Source of the DNA: Mytilus californianus
Taxonomy: Eukaryota > Mollusca > Bivalvia > Mytilida > Mytilidae
NCBI RefSeq assembly: GCF_021869535.1
Contig: NW_026262581.1
Span: forward strand, 117,022,771-117,086,770
Length of the DNA: 64,000 nt
Direction: 5' to 3'
This document shows positions 48,043 to 60,169 of the stretch, piece after piece (positions within the stretch are counted from its first letter, which is position 1; each line of letters begins with the position of its first letter). The position numbers and the translations under genes are program-made. A model generated the notes under the pieces. It did not search any database and was not told the origin of the DNA. It worked only from the letters and a program-made list of their open reading frames with translations.

Positions 48043-48178
48043 CTTGCACTTTGTAATTACAACTGTTTCACAAGCCACGCCTTTTTAGGGGAGATATATA
48101 ATATTCATAGATATGTTGATTTGTTAACGTACTGGTTCCAAGATATGATCTCTGTGTTTCATCTCATAGAGACATCAC
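48043..48178 (+). repeat. Fragment of the 52-54 kb terminal-repeat element
   Basis: Diverged match to the first about 135 bases of the 445-bp terminal repeat at 52309 and 53990 (TTGCACTTTGTAA, CACGCCT, GAGATATATAATATTCATAG, CATAGAGACATCACT). It breaks off at 48175 and joins family A sequence. An older relative of the young element. Confidence 0.7.
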
Positions 48179-48730
48179 TGATTTTTTGATTAGTTGTTAG
48201 TGGCTTTGAACTAGCTGTCAGTAACTGCGAGTACTCTCAGATCTGTACTTAGTGTCTTTTTGTTGTTTTGATGTACAATTACCCGGCCACGTCCACTTGT
48301 ATTTGTAGTATTTGAATTTTTATCCGTCTGATAAGTTAAGCCTCTTTCAACTGATTTGTATAGTTCGTTCTTATGTTGTACTGTTACACCACTGTCCCAG
48401 GTTAGGGGGGTGGGGTCCCGCTAACATGTTTAACCCCGCCACATTCTGTATGTATGTGCCTGTCCCAAGTCAGGAGCCTGTAATTCAGTGGTTGTCGTTT
48501 GTTAATGTGTAACATATTTGTTTTTCGTTCATTTTTTGTACATAAATTAGGCCGTTAGTTTTCTCGTTTGAATTGTTTTACATTGTCATTTCGGAGCCTT
48601 TTATAGCTGACTGTGCGGTATGGGCTTTGTTGAAGGCCGTACGGTGACCTATAGTTGTTAATTTTTGTGTCATTTGGTCTCTTGTGGAGAGTTGTCTCAT
48701 TGGCAGTCATACCACATCTTCTTTTTATAG
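48179..48730 (+). repeat. Dispersed repeat family A copy
   Basis: Full-length tail copy: AGTACTCTCAGATCTGTACT near 48230, CCTGTCCCAAGTCAGGAGCC near 48460 and TTGGCAGTCATACCACATCT near 48700. The following sequence switches at about 48728 to a gypsy fragment. Confidence 0.8.
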
Positions 48731-49708
48731 ATGTACACATGATGGTCTTGGTCTTTGATAAAGGTCCAACACAGTCAATTTAAGCTCGACTGAAAGGTTC
48801 TTCAAAGGCAGGAATTGGCAGAAGTGGTGCTGGTGGTATTTCCTTGCTAGGCTTACCAACAACCTGGCATAATTGGTATGATTTGCAGTATTCTGTGACA
48901 TCATTTCTAAGTCTGGGCCAGTAAAAATGTTGTAAGATCTTAAGGCAAATCTTCCTTATACCTAAATGTCCGGCCGAGGGGGTGTCGTGGGCAAGACCAA
49001 AAATTTCTTGCCTATACACTTTAGGGACCCCCACTTGGTATACCACTCTCCATTCCTCCTCTGGTATAGCATCAGGTGGCCTCCATTTCTTCATTAAAAT
49101 GCCATCTTGATGGTATTAGCAGTCGGCCACTTTGTCTGCTTCCTCCTGTGGTTGAGGCCTCTTGCGGAGCTGAAGAACCTCAGAGTCTTTATTTTGTTCT
49201 TCCACAAACTTTCTTTTGTCTAATGAATGGCTGTTCACGTCTGGCCATGGCATAATTACATGCTTGTTAATACTAGGTGGTTTTATGGCCTTTTCTGAGC
49301 AGCAGGAACCGTCAATGTCGACAAGGAAAGTGTCAGAAAGGTCCATATCATCATACTGGTCTTCTTGTAACCCCTGATTTTGTTGTTTTCTTGTCATCGC
49401 CCTAGTAACAACACAAGCTGGATACATTTCAGCATCAACTTCATGTGATTTAACATCCACCAACGGTCCACTGATAACACTTGGTTCAGCAACCACTTTG
49501 TTCCTAGCCAGATAATTTCCTAGCAATAATGAAACACCTTCAACAGGGAGATTAGGACGAACACCCACAACAACTGGTCAAGTAATCAAATCTGACTTCA
49601 AATAAATACGATGGAGGGGAACATTAATACAACCTAACTACACACCCTGTAACAAAGCGGAGGCACCAACAGAGGTCTCCCCGAACAAAGGCAACACACC
49701 TTCGAACA
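48728..49708 (-). pseudogene. Second gypsy fragment (protease end to integrase)
   Basis: About 980 bases closely matching 44985-45964 of the larger element, with a few percent difference. It carries the same LPVEGVSLLLGN block (49520-49565), linker and integrase H2C2 module (48810-49075). It starts and stops abruptly with no LTRs. Its left edge is joined to a family A copy and its right edge to unrelated sequence. The GATGTACAC at its left end and GTGTACATC at its right end are inverted, probably by chance. Confidence 0.88.
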
Positions 49709-50104
49709 GGTGTACATCAAAAGAGGGGTAACACCGATGGCAATCGTAGAATAAAAAGGGGATTTATGGAGGTTGTGCAACAATGTTTATACTTTGACGT
49801 ATATATATATAAGCTTTGTTTTATTGTTTTTATTTCATAAATATATCATTTCATATACAGATAAAGACACATGTGGACATACACCAATGAGATACAATGT
49901 AGCAACCAAAGAATTTTTATATCAGATAATAATTTATAAATTTATTGAAATGGAAAGTCTTCTCTGACCAATTAAATCATTTCGTTCAGATCCCTTTTTT
50001 ATACACGACTAAACTTAAAAACATATGCATGTACTTTCTGGTTAATAATAAATCAGGTATTTTTTTCAAAATCAATATGAGTAAAGATATAATATGTAAT
50101 CTAA

Positions 50105-50950
50105 CTATAGTCCTACATCCTATAGTTAGGCATTGCACAAGGTATTACTTTTCTCAGACTGTTTATGAAGTCTTTGCACTAAATCCTTTGAAAAAGTACT
50201 GATTGCTATTTTAGTTTGGTAAAATACTATTCATTTATTAGTTGTAATTGACTTTGAATTAGTTTTCAGTAATTGCGAATAATTTTCTTAGATCGATACT
50301 TCGGGTTTCTTTTGTGTTTGTGCTAGCTGTATTATATTTGTGCTTCGTGACAAACTGATGTGAGTTGAGCCCCTTCCAACTGAATTTTAAAGTTTGTTCT
50401 TATGTTGAACTGTTACACCACTGTCCTATGTTAAAGTGATAGTTGAGCGCTCACAAACATGTTCAAAACCGCCAGATTCTGTATGCGTCTGATATTCAGT
50501 GGTTGTTGTTGGTTGCTGTCTTTCATATTTGTTTTTCGTTTATTGTTCAAGCATAATTTATGCCGTTGGTTATTATATTGGATTGATTTACATTTTACCT
50601 TTTATAGAAAAACAAACAGGCGGAAGATACATCAAAGAGACATTCAAAACTCATAACTCTAAGAGAAACTGACAATGCCGTGGTAAAAAACGAAAAACGA
50701 CGAAAAGACAAAAAACAATCTAGAAGAAACTAAAGATTGAGCAAATAGAACCCCACCAAATACTCGTGGGTGATCTCAATTACTACAAAAGGGTAAGCAG
50801 ATCCTGCTCCACACGCGTGTTGCTCATGGTAAGCACACTATACGGTTTGAGTTAAAGGCCGTACGATAACCTATAAGTTACTTACATCCACGTCATTTGG
50901 TCTCTTGAGGAAAGTTGTCTTATTGGAAATCATACCACACTTTACTAATT
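50105..50950 (+). repeat. Diverged family A copy split by family C
   Basis: An old family A copy recognisable from the GGCATTGCACAAGGT and CTGTTACACCACTGTCC blocks, then TTTTTCGTTTATTGTTC. It is interrupted at about 50606 by family C sequence and resumes near 50835 with AAAGGCCGTACGATAACCTA, ending near 50950. Confidence 0.65.
50606..50834 (+). repeat. Dispersed repeat family C, nested in family A
   Basis: GGCGGAAGATACATCAAAGA, AAGAGAAACTGACAATGCCG, AGACAAAAAACAATCTAGAA and GATTGAGCAAATAGAACCCC match the layout of the 41.75 kb copy. The surrounding family A sequence is continuous when this block is removed. Confidence 0.6.
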
Positions 50951-51435
50951 CATAAAGAAAAAACATTGTTTTATTGTCTGTTGATTGTAAAACTTGCAGT
51001 GGCAAATATTGATATTTTGGTTGAAAAAAGTTAACCGAATTAGACATTAATTGGTCATAGTTAACCTGAAATTATCAGTTTACCCATAGATTTCGGAAAA
51101 AAAGATAATAGCTAAATTTCAAGGCATTACTCAAAAAGAATTTTAAAACACATTAAAAAATGTACCAATTAAATATCTTTTAGGTTAAACATTGGCTCAT
51201 ATCTAAATATCTTTGACAAGATCTCAAGTGAGGCTATTTTGGCAGTTTATCCAGTTTAACACTAGATTCAAGGAGTTTTAAACCCTCAATAGTAATGTAT
51301 AGTTAAGACAAAATAAAATAGAATATATAAAATCTGATGTCTGAGTTACTAATGTCTTATGAGCATGTGACGGATTATTAATTAGATTTATAATACTTTT
51401 TTGATTTTGAATTCGAGGGCCAAAAAAAGTTGGTT

Positions 51436-51519
51436 TATCATACCTTCTCCTTTGTATAAGGCTTATCATACCTTCTCCTTTGTATAAGGCTTATCATACC
51501 TTCTCCTTTGTATAAGGGT
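51436..51519. repeat. Three tandem 28-bp units
   Basis: TTATCATACCTTCTCCTTTG then TATAAGGC repeated three times almost perfectly. Confidence 0.95.
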
Positions 51520-52044
51520 TTGAAGTATCGATACAATTTTGCAATAGAGAATGACATCACTAGTAAAAATGTTAATACGTGATCAAAGTGTAGTGGTGAT
51601 AAGGTTTGACACAAAACTTTTATCTCACTTGTTATATTTAAGTAGAGATATGCAATTATTCTAATAATGTTATCAAATAGAATTTGATATTGAATTTGAT
51701 GTAATTTATTTTCGTTAAAATATTAGATCCCCCTCCCCCTGTTCAATATCCGTCTCGATTGTGTCGTGTCTATACTGTATGATTTTACGAACGCATATCT
51801 TTTTGACCAGCAGATATGAAATCATCATTTCATCATTGTTTTTTATTTTCATGCATGGATTTATCTGTAAATTACTCAGTAAGTATTTTTTTTTTCAATA
51901 TATACATGCAACATCAATAAAACTTAAAAAACCAAACACGACCGTTCAAAATACGTTATCTTATTAAATTTCTGTGTGTGCAACTGTATTTTTTTTATCA
52001 TGGTAAATTAGGAAATAAAACAATTATCCTATACAGGATATACA

Positions 52045-52308
52045 TATAAAACTAAGGAGATGTGGTTTGATTGCCAATGAGACAACTACCCACCAAAGTT
52101 AAAATGCAGTGGATGTAATCAATTATAGGCAACCGTACGGCCTTCAACAATGAGAAAAACCTATACCGTATGATCGGCTATAATAGGCCCCGACATGAAA
52201 AATATAAAACAATTCAGTTGAGAAAACTAACGGCCTAATTTATAACAAAACAATTTACGAAAAACAAATATGACAGACATGAACCAACGACCACCACTGA
52301 ACTACAGG
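52045..52308 (-). repeat. Family A copy, left part (interrupted)
   Basis: Minus-oriented family A from GAGATGTGGTTTGATTGCCA to CACTGAACTACAG, where it is interrupted by the terminal-repeat element. It continues at 54436 with CTACAGGCTCCTGACTTGGG. Uninterrupted copies at 7.8 kb and 31.95 kb show the original sequence ACTGAACTACAGGCTCCTGA. Confidence 0.85.
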
Positions 52309-54435
52309 TTGCACTTTGTAAATACAGCTGTTTCTCAAACCACGCCTCTTTTGGGGAGATATATAATATTCATAGATATGTTAATTTGTTAATGTACTGG
52401 TTCCCATTTATGATCTCTGTGTTTCCTCTCATAGAGACATCACTTGGGAATGTAACCAGTATAGAAAAACATGGTAGCGCCTAAATTTTAATTCTTAGGA
52501 GGTCCAAATATGAAGGTAAGGGTAGTATAGAATTTTAGTATAAGTTTTAACTCTTAGAAGTTCAGGGCATATAAATGTTGAAAATATGCCGCACAGCCCT
52601 ATATTTTGACCTTTGAATAAAATAGTAGTGCATATAAACTTTCCGTTTTGGGATATAATTTTTCACGAAACTTCATAGTAAAAGTGTCACAGTTTTAGTC
52701 GCAAAGGGAGTTCCTATGGGAAATTGCATTGTCTATATTTACAGAATTGCAACCTATATAGGGTTAAAAAATAGAACATACAGAATTTCACAAAATCTGG
52801 TTTATCTCAGAGACTTTAAAGAATTTAACTCAAATATGAAGTTTTATAAATTTTTCATGAAGATTGAGAAAATCCTGAGCCTTAACTATGATGACTCAGC
52901 ATAAATTCACAGTTTACAGTATGCATGGTTTACTTAAAGCCCTGAATTCAAAATAAATTCACAATATATGCCTATTTGTGATTTAAATTGTTTAGAAGTG
53001 TTTATATTTACTCTTCGCAGTCATTGCAGCTCATTGATCCTTCCTAAATAATTTTGTTAGGTTATTTCTGTCCTGTCGATAACCCAAAAGTAAGCCGTAA
53101 CACCTAAATGTGTTTTTTTGTGACCGCGGCATTAAAAAGTACAAGCTAGAATTACAAAAAGACCTCAATAAAACTTACAATAGTGTGTTCTATCCTAAAT
53201 ATATACTAAATACTCCACATTGCTAGAAACAAGGAAAATATTTAGGAAATGTGAGGCCCCAGGGGGCAAAAAACAGAAAAAAATACCTACCCTGGGTCAT
53301 AAAACAGTTAATTTAACTTGTAAATGCTATGATTTTATTATTTTCAAGGTCTTTTGTCAACAAAACAATAACTGTGCTGGAAAGTTATGCAAAAATAAGA
53401 TGTAAGCAGTCATTTCTATCAAATTTTTAGTGAATTTATGCACCAGACTGATATCTTCTTAAATACAATTTTGAAATATGGCTTTGTTTAGACACTTCTA
53501 GTTCATACATTAACTAACTTATGTTAGTTATATGGTTAGAGATGATGCTGTTGTGACATGAATTCTTAACTGACCATTTGAGACAGAAATTGTGAACTTT
53601 CATTGACAAATAGGCATACAGTAAGATGTGGACTGGAGACACAAGCAGGATTGGATACTTTGTATAATCTTGAATGTTGGAATGATTAACTTCTAAACAA
53701 TACATTTATAGTATTCTAAAATGCTTTCAATTTGTTATCAGAATAGTTTCAAACATGTTTTAGACATTTCATGTCAGAAAACATGCACATAGGGTAAGCT
53801 GGCAATGGTTAAAGTCTTGTTTTCAAATTCTTTAAAAACTGAAACAGGGGTAGGGGTATAAAATGTACTGTAAAAGGAAACTTAGAGTATATGCAGTGAT
53901 TTCCTTAATACTATAATTCTGATAAATAAGTATTGTTGTGAGAAAAAGTGTTTTTAGAAGGTTTTCTATTTGAATAAATGTTTGTATAGGTTGCACTTTG
54001 TAAATACAGCTGTTTCTCAAACCACGCCTCTTTTGGGGAGATATATAATATTCATAGATATGTTAATTTGTTAATGTACTGGTTCCCATTTATGATCTCT
54101 GTGTTTCCTCTCATAGAGACATCACTTGGGAATGTAACCAGTATAGAAAAACATGGTAGCGCCTAAATTTTAATTCTTAGGAGGTCCAAATATGAAGGTA
54201 AGGGTAGTATAGAATTTTAGTATAAGTTTTAACTCTTAGAAGTTCAGGGCATATAAATGTTGAAAATATGCCGCACAGCCCTATATTTTGACCTTTGAAT
54301 AAAATAGTAGTGCATATAAACTTTCCGTTTTGGGATATAATTTTTCACGAAACTTCATAGTAAAAGTGTCACAGTTTTAGTCGCAAAGGGAGTTCCTATG
54401 GGAAATTGCATTGTCTATATTTACAGAATTGCAAC
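52309..54435. mobile_element. Young element with 445-bp direct terminal repeats
   Basis: Left repeat 52309-52753 and right repeat 53990-54435 are identical as far as I can compare, except for one base in a short A-run. Each starts GTTGCAC and ends TTGCAAC, a 5-base inverted pair. The whole 2.1 kb unit is flanked by CTACAG (52303-52308 and 54436-54441), a 6-base target duplication within a family A copy whose empty form is known from other copies. The 1.24 kb interior has no reading frame above about 60 codons. I see no clear primer-binding site or polypurine tract, and the ends are not TG...CA. It is most like a non-autonomous LTR-type element (TRIM or LARD). Near-identity of the repeats implies recent insertion. 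Confidence 0.8.
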
Positions 54436-54890
54436 CTACAGGCTCCTGACTTGGGACAGACACATACAGAATGTGGCGGGGTTAAACATGTTTGTGAGCG
54501 CTCAACCCTCCCCCTAACCTGGGACAGTGGTGTAACAGTACAACATAAGAACAAAATATAAAAATCAGTTGAAAAAGGCTGAACTCATCAGATGGATACA
54601 AATAGATATACATCTAACAAAAACACAGAGTGGACGTGGACGGGTACTTATATATCCCAAAAACAAAAATACACAACTACAGATCTGAGAGTACTCGCAG
54701 TTACTGACAGCTAGTTCAAAGCCAATAACAACCAATGAAAAAAATCATGTATCGAAGACTAAAATATCAATCAGTACACATCCAAAATCCAATGGATTTA
54801 GTGTAAAGACGTCATTAACAGTCAGAGAAAAACACTACCTTGTGCAATGCCAAACTATAGGTATCGACAGATTGTTGTACCGTGAAAGTA
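54436..54890 (-). repeat. Family A copy, right part (interrupted)
   Basis: Continuation of 52045-52308 after the inserted element, from CTACAGGCTCCTGACTTGGG to the TTGTGCAATGCCAAACTATA block. It leads directly into the reverse-transcriptase relic on the same strand. Confidence 0.85.
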
Positions 54891-54894
54891 CATA

Positions 54895-55255
54895 TGTTTA
54901 ATATTTAGTATGGTTTAAATTTAGTGATAACAAAATCAATATTTGTACCATTAAAACAATATTCAAAGATTTAATTACGGTGTTGAATATGTAACCTTTT
55001 AGAATAAGTTTATTTAAAGGATAAATAAGTTTACCCGGATCGTATCTAAATTTCCGGGCTAGGTTTACAACATCACCGTAAAATTTAGGATGTGCTATTC
55101 TGTTTGAAATAAGTTTTCTACAGGTACAACCAAACTTGCAGACCAAATATTTGTATCTATGAAAGAATTTAGTAAAGGTTTCAAGTAATTTGTGGTAACG
55201 AAATCTCTGACTTTCTAATTTACTAGTGATTTACAGCCTTTGTCGTATCTATCAA
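54895..55255 (-). pseudogene. Reverse transcriptase C-terminal relic
   Basis: Minus-strand copy of the block at 370-650: VCKFGCTCRKLISN near 55100-55145, AHPKFYGDVVN near 55068-55100 and KFRYDPGKLI near 55030-55060, continuing to a stop at 54898. It is in the same order and orientation relative to family A as the copy at 0-1.4 kb, showing that the two belong to one element. The upstream part is truncated near 55255. Confidence 0.75.
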
Positions 55256-55617
55256 TGAAGGGTTTCATTTCCATATTGGAACTACTCATACTCATATATG
55301 GCGACATGGGTCTAAATTAAACATTCAGAGATACAGTACTGAAGTACATAAAAGCATTGCGTATTCAAATTTTTATAGCACCACAAAAAAGGCAAAATTT
55401 GTGTTTTTCTTATTTTACGTACGCTTGTTATATGATGATCTAAGATTAGGTCAGAGAGCAAATATCGTGATGTGAAGTTTGCTAGATGAATTTTGAACAA
55501 GATTGATTTCAGTGTTGGTACAAACTGTATTGTATATTTGATGTGTTTTAAGATTGTTAGGGTATTTTCTCCTTGACTGGCTTGCATGTTTTGGACATTT
55601 TTTCAATATCAAAAATG

Positions 55618-55855
55618 AAGTTTGATGTTTGTTTTTCGTTCATTATTTTGTACATAAATCAGGCCGTTAGTTTATTTGTTTAGTTTTTTTTACATTTGTC
55701 ATTTCGGGACCTTTTATAGCGGACAATGCGGTATGGGTTTTACTCATTGTTGAAGGCCGTACGATGACCTATATTTGTTAATTTCTGTGTCATTTGGTCA
55801 CTTGTGGAGAGTTGTCTCATTGGCAATCACACCACATCTTGTTATTTTTATATTT
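55618..55855 (+). repeat. Dispersed repeat family A, 3'-end fragment
   Basis: TTTTTCGTTCATTATTTTGT, GAAGGCCGTACGATGACCTA and TTGGCAATCACACCACATCT, ending in TTATTTTTATA. A 5'-truncated copy. Confidence 0.78.
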
Positions 55856-56404
55856 GAGTTTTTTTCCCCTTACATTTTATAGAGGTTCCGTATATACTTG
55901 TATAGTGGGGAAGAATATATTACAAGAACAAATTTCCCCTGTAATGAATGTCCTACACATTGATTGAAGTTCATGATGACCCTCAAAGCATTTAACTATA
56001 TAATCATATTTGTTTTCAATTTTCTCATTTAATTATATCAAAACTATGTAAAACAGCAATGTATAGGCCTAACGAGGAATTTGTATTTTTTTAATGAATG
56101 TTGTAAAACTGTTGAAAAATCTTTAAAACATGATATGAAAAGTCGTAATAAAAATATAAAAAGTCTAATACGTTCCAATTTTCTGATATTGATTGTGTGA
56201 CCGATCTAAACACAGGAGATGAGATTATATACTTATGTTAGTTTTGAGGGTATTTTGGTATACATCCTGTATTATTCAAATGATAGTACATGCATTTAGT
56301 AAGATACGTTATCATGATAGCAGCCGAGACCATATACGACCAATTCAAAGTAGCCCGACTAGGGTGTAGAAATATATTCACCTTGACTTTTCCAATCCAA
56401 AAGC

Positions 56405-56575
56405 TAAAAAATACTTTCGCTTGACAGTGCAGGACGGGATACGACATCACGTTCGGTCAGAATAGGGACGTTAAATCCAGTGATTGGTGCGTGTTTCGAA
56501 CTTGTAACCTTTAGAGTTGATAGGCTGGTCATCAATGTAGATGAACTGTTTCGACCACTCGGCCACTGAGAGCAC
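56405..56575 (-). mobile_element. tRNA-derived SINE fragment
   Basis: On the minus strand a tRNA-like head is readable: GTGGCCGAGTGGTCGAAA (box A type, about 56550-56567) and AAGTTCGAAACACGCACC (box B type, about 56486-56503). The spacing is longer than usual, as in tRNA-Leu or tRNA-Ser derived heads. A GGATTTAACGTCCC-like body block follows near 56465-56478. Not a functional tRNA. Confidence 0.55.
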
Positions 56576-57499
56576 AGTACGAAAAGTGCAACGCTCTTTG
56601 CATGTTAACAACCCTTTGCAACCGCTCTTTAAAGGGGTGTAGTTGACCTATTTCTTAAAACAATTTTGGCCCTTAATCGTTTTATACTGGCATTTCGTAT
56701 TTTCTGTCCATCTCGGTCGACAAACTTTGCAGAACCAACCTATTGTATCAATTGTAAATTTGTTTTCGTTCATAGTTTGCATGTAAAACAAACAACTGAC
56801 CGTTAAGTCAGCAACAATCAATCAATCAAATCAAAGTACATACGAATATAGAGTGATATTATTGAATATTTAATTCATGAAATATACCATTCAATGGCAG
56901 AAATCGAACATAACAATCTGTTATAAAAAAAAATTGTAACTCAACAATTCACAATTATACATTACCAAGGCGAAAATTAATCTAAATACAAACAGACAAA
57001 TAAAAACATACCTATAAAACTTCGATGAAAACAAGCCAGATTTCTAGTGAAGTTACTTGGCAAAGTAGGTTATCATGATTTTCATTACTTCATCAGAAAC
57101 TGTAAATAGTGAGAGTCTATAATTAACAGATTTTCCAAACTGAATTAAACGAATTTAATCTGAACATGAAAGAATAAAATCAAGTGGAAAATCATGACCC
57201 TTTCAACCCTAGCTTGCCTAAGAAAAACACGAAAAGGAGGAGTCTAATTTTGGCGACTTTTAGTTGATTAAAAAACATATCCGAGAAAAAAAAACGTAAG
57301 GAAGTACATCCCCTTGTGTCTGCAAATGTCTTGTATCTCTGTTTCGTATTATTTTCCAACTTATCCTTTTCATTTGTCCTTTCACCGATTTGCATTAGGC
57401 ACTCCTGTTTTTCACCCAATATTGATTATAGAATCCATAACCAATACTGACAATAGTTAGATAATAGTTACTTTAAACAAATGTCTTTTGTTTTTTTAG

Positions 57500-57625
57500 G
57501 ATGTAACATTCTTTCATCACAGATGGATGATGAGCCATGTTTAAAATTTTGTACAGGCAACAACACATTCTGTGATGAACAATGTAAGTGTGAGATTGGT
57601 TGGTATGGAGACAAATGTGAATATA
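57500..57625 (+). CDS. EGF-like domain exon
   Basis: A 126-base exon bounded by a poly-T tract with AG (57498-57499) and a GTAAGT donor (57626-57631). It begins after the first base of a codon and ends after the first base of a codon (phase 1-1), the symmetrical phase typical of shuffled EGF modules. It encodes about 42 residues including CTGNNTFC and CKCEIGWYGDKCEY, with the C-x-C-x2-GW-x-G-x2-C ending of EGF-like repeats. Such modules occur in extracellular receptors and matrix proteins. Neighbouring exons are not evident upstream. A possible continuation is at 62420. Confidence 0.75.
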
Positions 57626-57799
57626 GTAAGTACAAGTTCTAGATATTCAATGGTGTTTCTATCCTTTGGTTGCTGTCTCATTGATGTATTTTCACATTTC
57701 CTTATATTCTTATAAAGCGCAATAATGATAAAAAAAATGCTGAATAAAAAATTAATTTTTGCATCGAAACTTTTTGTCTATTCTAAAATCTCAGTTGAA

Positions 57800-60150
57800 G
57801 AAGTAATTCCAGAAACAAGTGTCATTCTCAAGGAAGTCATTACCATACCTTTGTAAACACGTGTCATTCTCACGGAAGTCATTGTCATACTAGCCTTTTA
57901 TATGCGCCTGCAGGTCACATCACCATATATCTGCACCATATCCCATCATGGGTGACTGCAGGTCCTACAGCATTTTATCTGTACCATTGTCTATATATGT
58001 GACTGCAGGTCTTATAACGTACTTTTTATCTGTGCCATAGTCTATCATAGGTGCCTGCAGGTCACACTGATATTGTTCTGTTGTATAGTCTATCTTAGGT
58101 GCCTGCAGGTTATATCACCATAGATCATCACTAAAGTATATCATGGGTACCTGCAGGTCACACTGCTATTTATCTGCACCATAGTCTATCATAGGTGCCT
58201 GTGGGTCATAAAACTTTTTCTATATGCCCCATAGTCTATCATAGGTGCCTGTGGGTCATAAAACTTTTCTATCTGCACTATAGTCTATCATAGGTCACAC
58301 TGCTATTTATATGTAACATAGCCTATTATATGTGCCTGCACATCACCATATATCTGCACCAAATCCCATCATAGGTAACTGCAGGTCCCACAGCGTTTTA
58401 TCTGTATATGTGACTGCAGGTCTTATAACTTTTTATCTGTGCCATAGCCTATCATAGGTGCCTGCAGGTCACACTGATATTGTTCTGTTCTATTGTCTAT
58501 GTTCGGTGCCTGCAGTTCACATTACCATAGATCTGTACCATAGCCCATCATAGGTGCCTGCAGGTCACACTGATATTGTTCTGTTCTATAGTCTATGTTC
58601 GGTGCCTGCAGCTCACATTACCATAGATCTGTACCATAACCCATCATAGGTGCCTGCAGGTCACAATGATATTGTTCTGTTCTATTGTCTATGTTCGGTG
58701 CCTGCAGTTCACATTACCATAGATCTGTACCATAGCCCATCATAGGTGCCTGCAGGTTACACTGATATTGTTCTGTACTATAGTCTATGTTCGGTGCCTG
58801 CAGTTCACATTACCATAGGTCTGTACCATAGCCCATCATAGGTGCCTGCAGGTTACACTGATATTGTTCCGTTCTATAGTCTATGTTCGGTGCCTGCAGT
58901 TCACATTACCATAGATCTGTACCATAGCCCATCATAGGTGCCTGCAGGTCACACTGATATTGTTCTGTTCTATAGTCTATGTTTGGTGCCTGCAGTTCAC
59001 ATTACCATAGATCTGTACCATAGCCCATCATAGGTGCCTGCAGGTCACACTGATATTGTTCTGTTCTATAGTCTATGTTCGGTGCCTGCAGTTCACATTA
59101 CCATAGATCTGTACCATAGCCAATCATTGGTACCTGCAGGTCACATTACAATAGATCTGCACCATGGCCTATAATGGGTCTATCATAGGTGCTTGTAGGT
59201 CACTTCACTATAGATTTACACCATAGCCTATAATGGGTCTATCATAGGTGCTTGTAGGTCACTTCACTATAAATCTGCACCATAGCCTATAATGGGTCTA
59301 TCATAGGTGCTTGTAGGTCACTTCACTATAGATCTGCACCATAGCCTATCATAAGTGCCTACAGGTCACGTCGCCATATGTCTGTACCTAAGCCTTTTAT
59401 AGGAGCCTACAGGTCACACTGCTATTTATTCATACCATAGCCTATCATAGTGCCTGTAAGTTAAACAGCTTTTTTATTCCTTTAAAGGTGATTGCAGGTT
59501 TATCTTAAGCGCATGTAGGTTACACTCTTTGACACATTCCCCATTTCCATTCTCAATTTTATTTTGTATGTACCATTATATACAATCATAGGTGCCTGCA
59601 GGTTACACCGCTTGTTAATGTACCGTATCCTATCATAGTGCCAGCAGGTTTATTATATATGCCTGTAGTCACATCACTTTTTTGTGTTCCATATCCTATC
59701 ATACTGAGATGAATGCAGGTCACGCTAAAATCTATCTGTACCTTCGTTGCCTCCAGGTCAGACTTTTATTCATATGTCACATTAGCCTTTTGTACCATTG
59801 CCCATCATATGAGCCTGCAGGTCACACTGATATGTATCTGTACCATAGCCCATCATATGAGCCTACAGGTCACGTCACCATGCATAGATATGTATCATAT
59901 GTGCATGCAGGTCTTATCCTCATAGATCTTTATCAGAGCCCATCATAGGAGCCTGCAGGTCACACTGCTATGTATATGTAACATAGCATTTAATAGGTGC
60001 CTGCAGATCACACAGCTTTTTTTCTATACCATAGCCTATCATATGTGCCTGCAGGTCATACCGATATGTATCTATATTTTTGCGCATTATAGGAGCCTGC
60101 AGATCCAATCACCATATAGATCTGAATCATAGGTGCAAGAAGGTTAAATC
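57800..60150 (+). repeat. About 48-bp satellite, plus-oriented arm
   Basis: Degenerate units containing GTGCCTGCAGGTCAC, followed by CATAG, CTGTACCATAG and CTATCATAG blocks. Between about 58450 and 59120 the array is homogenised into a 96-base dimer of two 48-base halves (one with CACTGATATTGTTCTGTTCT, one with CAGTTCACATTACCATAGAT), repeated about seven times. A fragment of another dispersed repeat is embedded near 59527. The array appears to lie in an intron after the EGF exon. Confidence 0.88.
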
Positions 60151-60169
60151 ATATAATACTATATGGATA

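Noticed and set aside
48729..49718. GATGTACAC / GTGTACATC as terminal inverted repeats of the second gypsy fragment.
   Set aside because: The left sequence is shared with the larger gypsy copy in its internal region, so it is not a terminus; the match on the right is likely chance.
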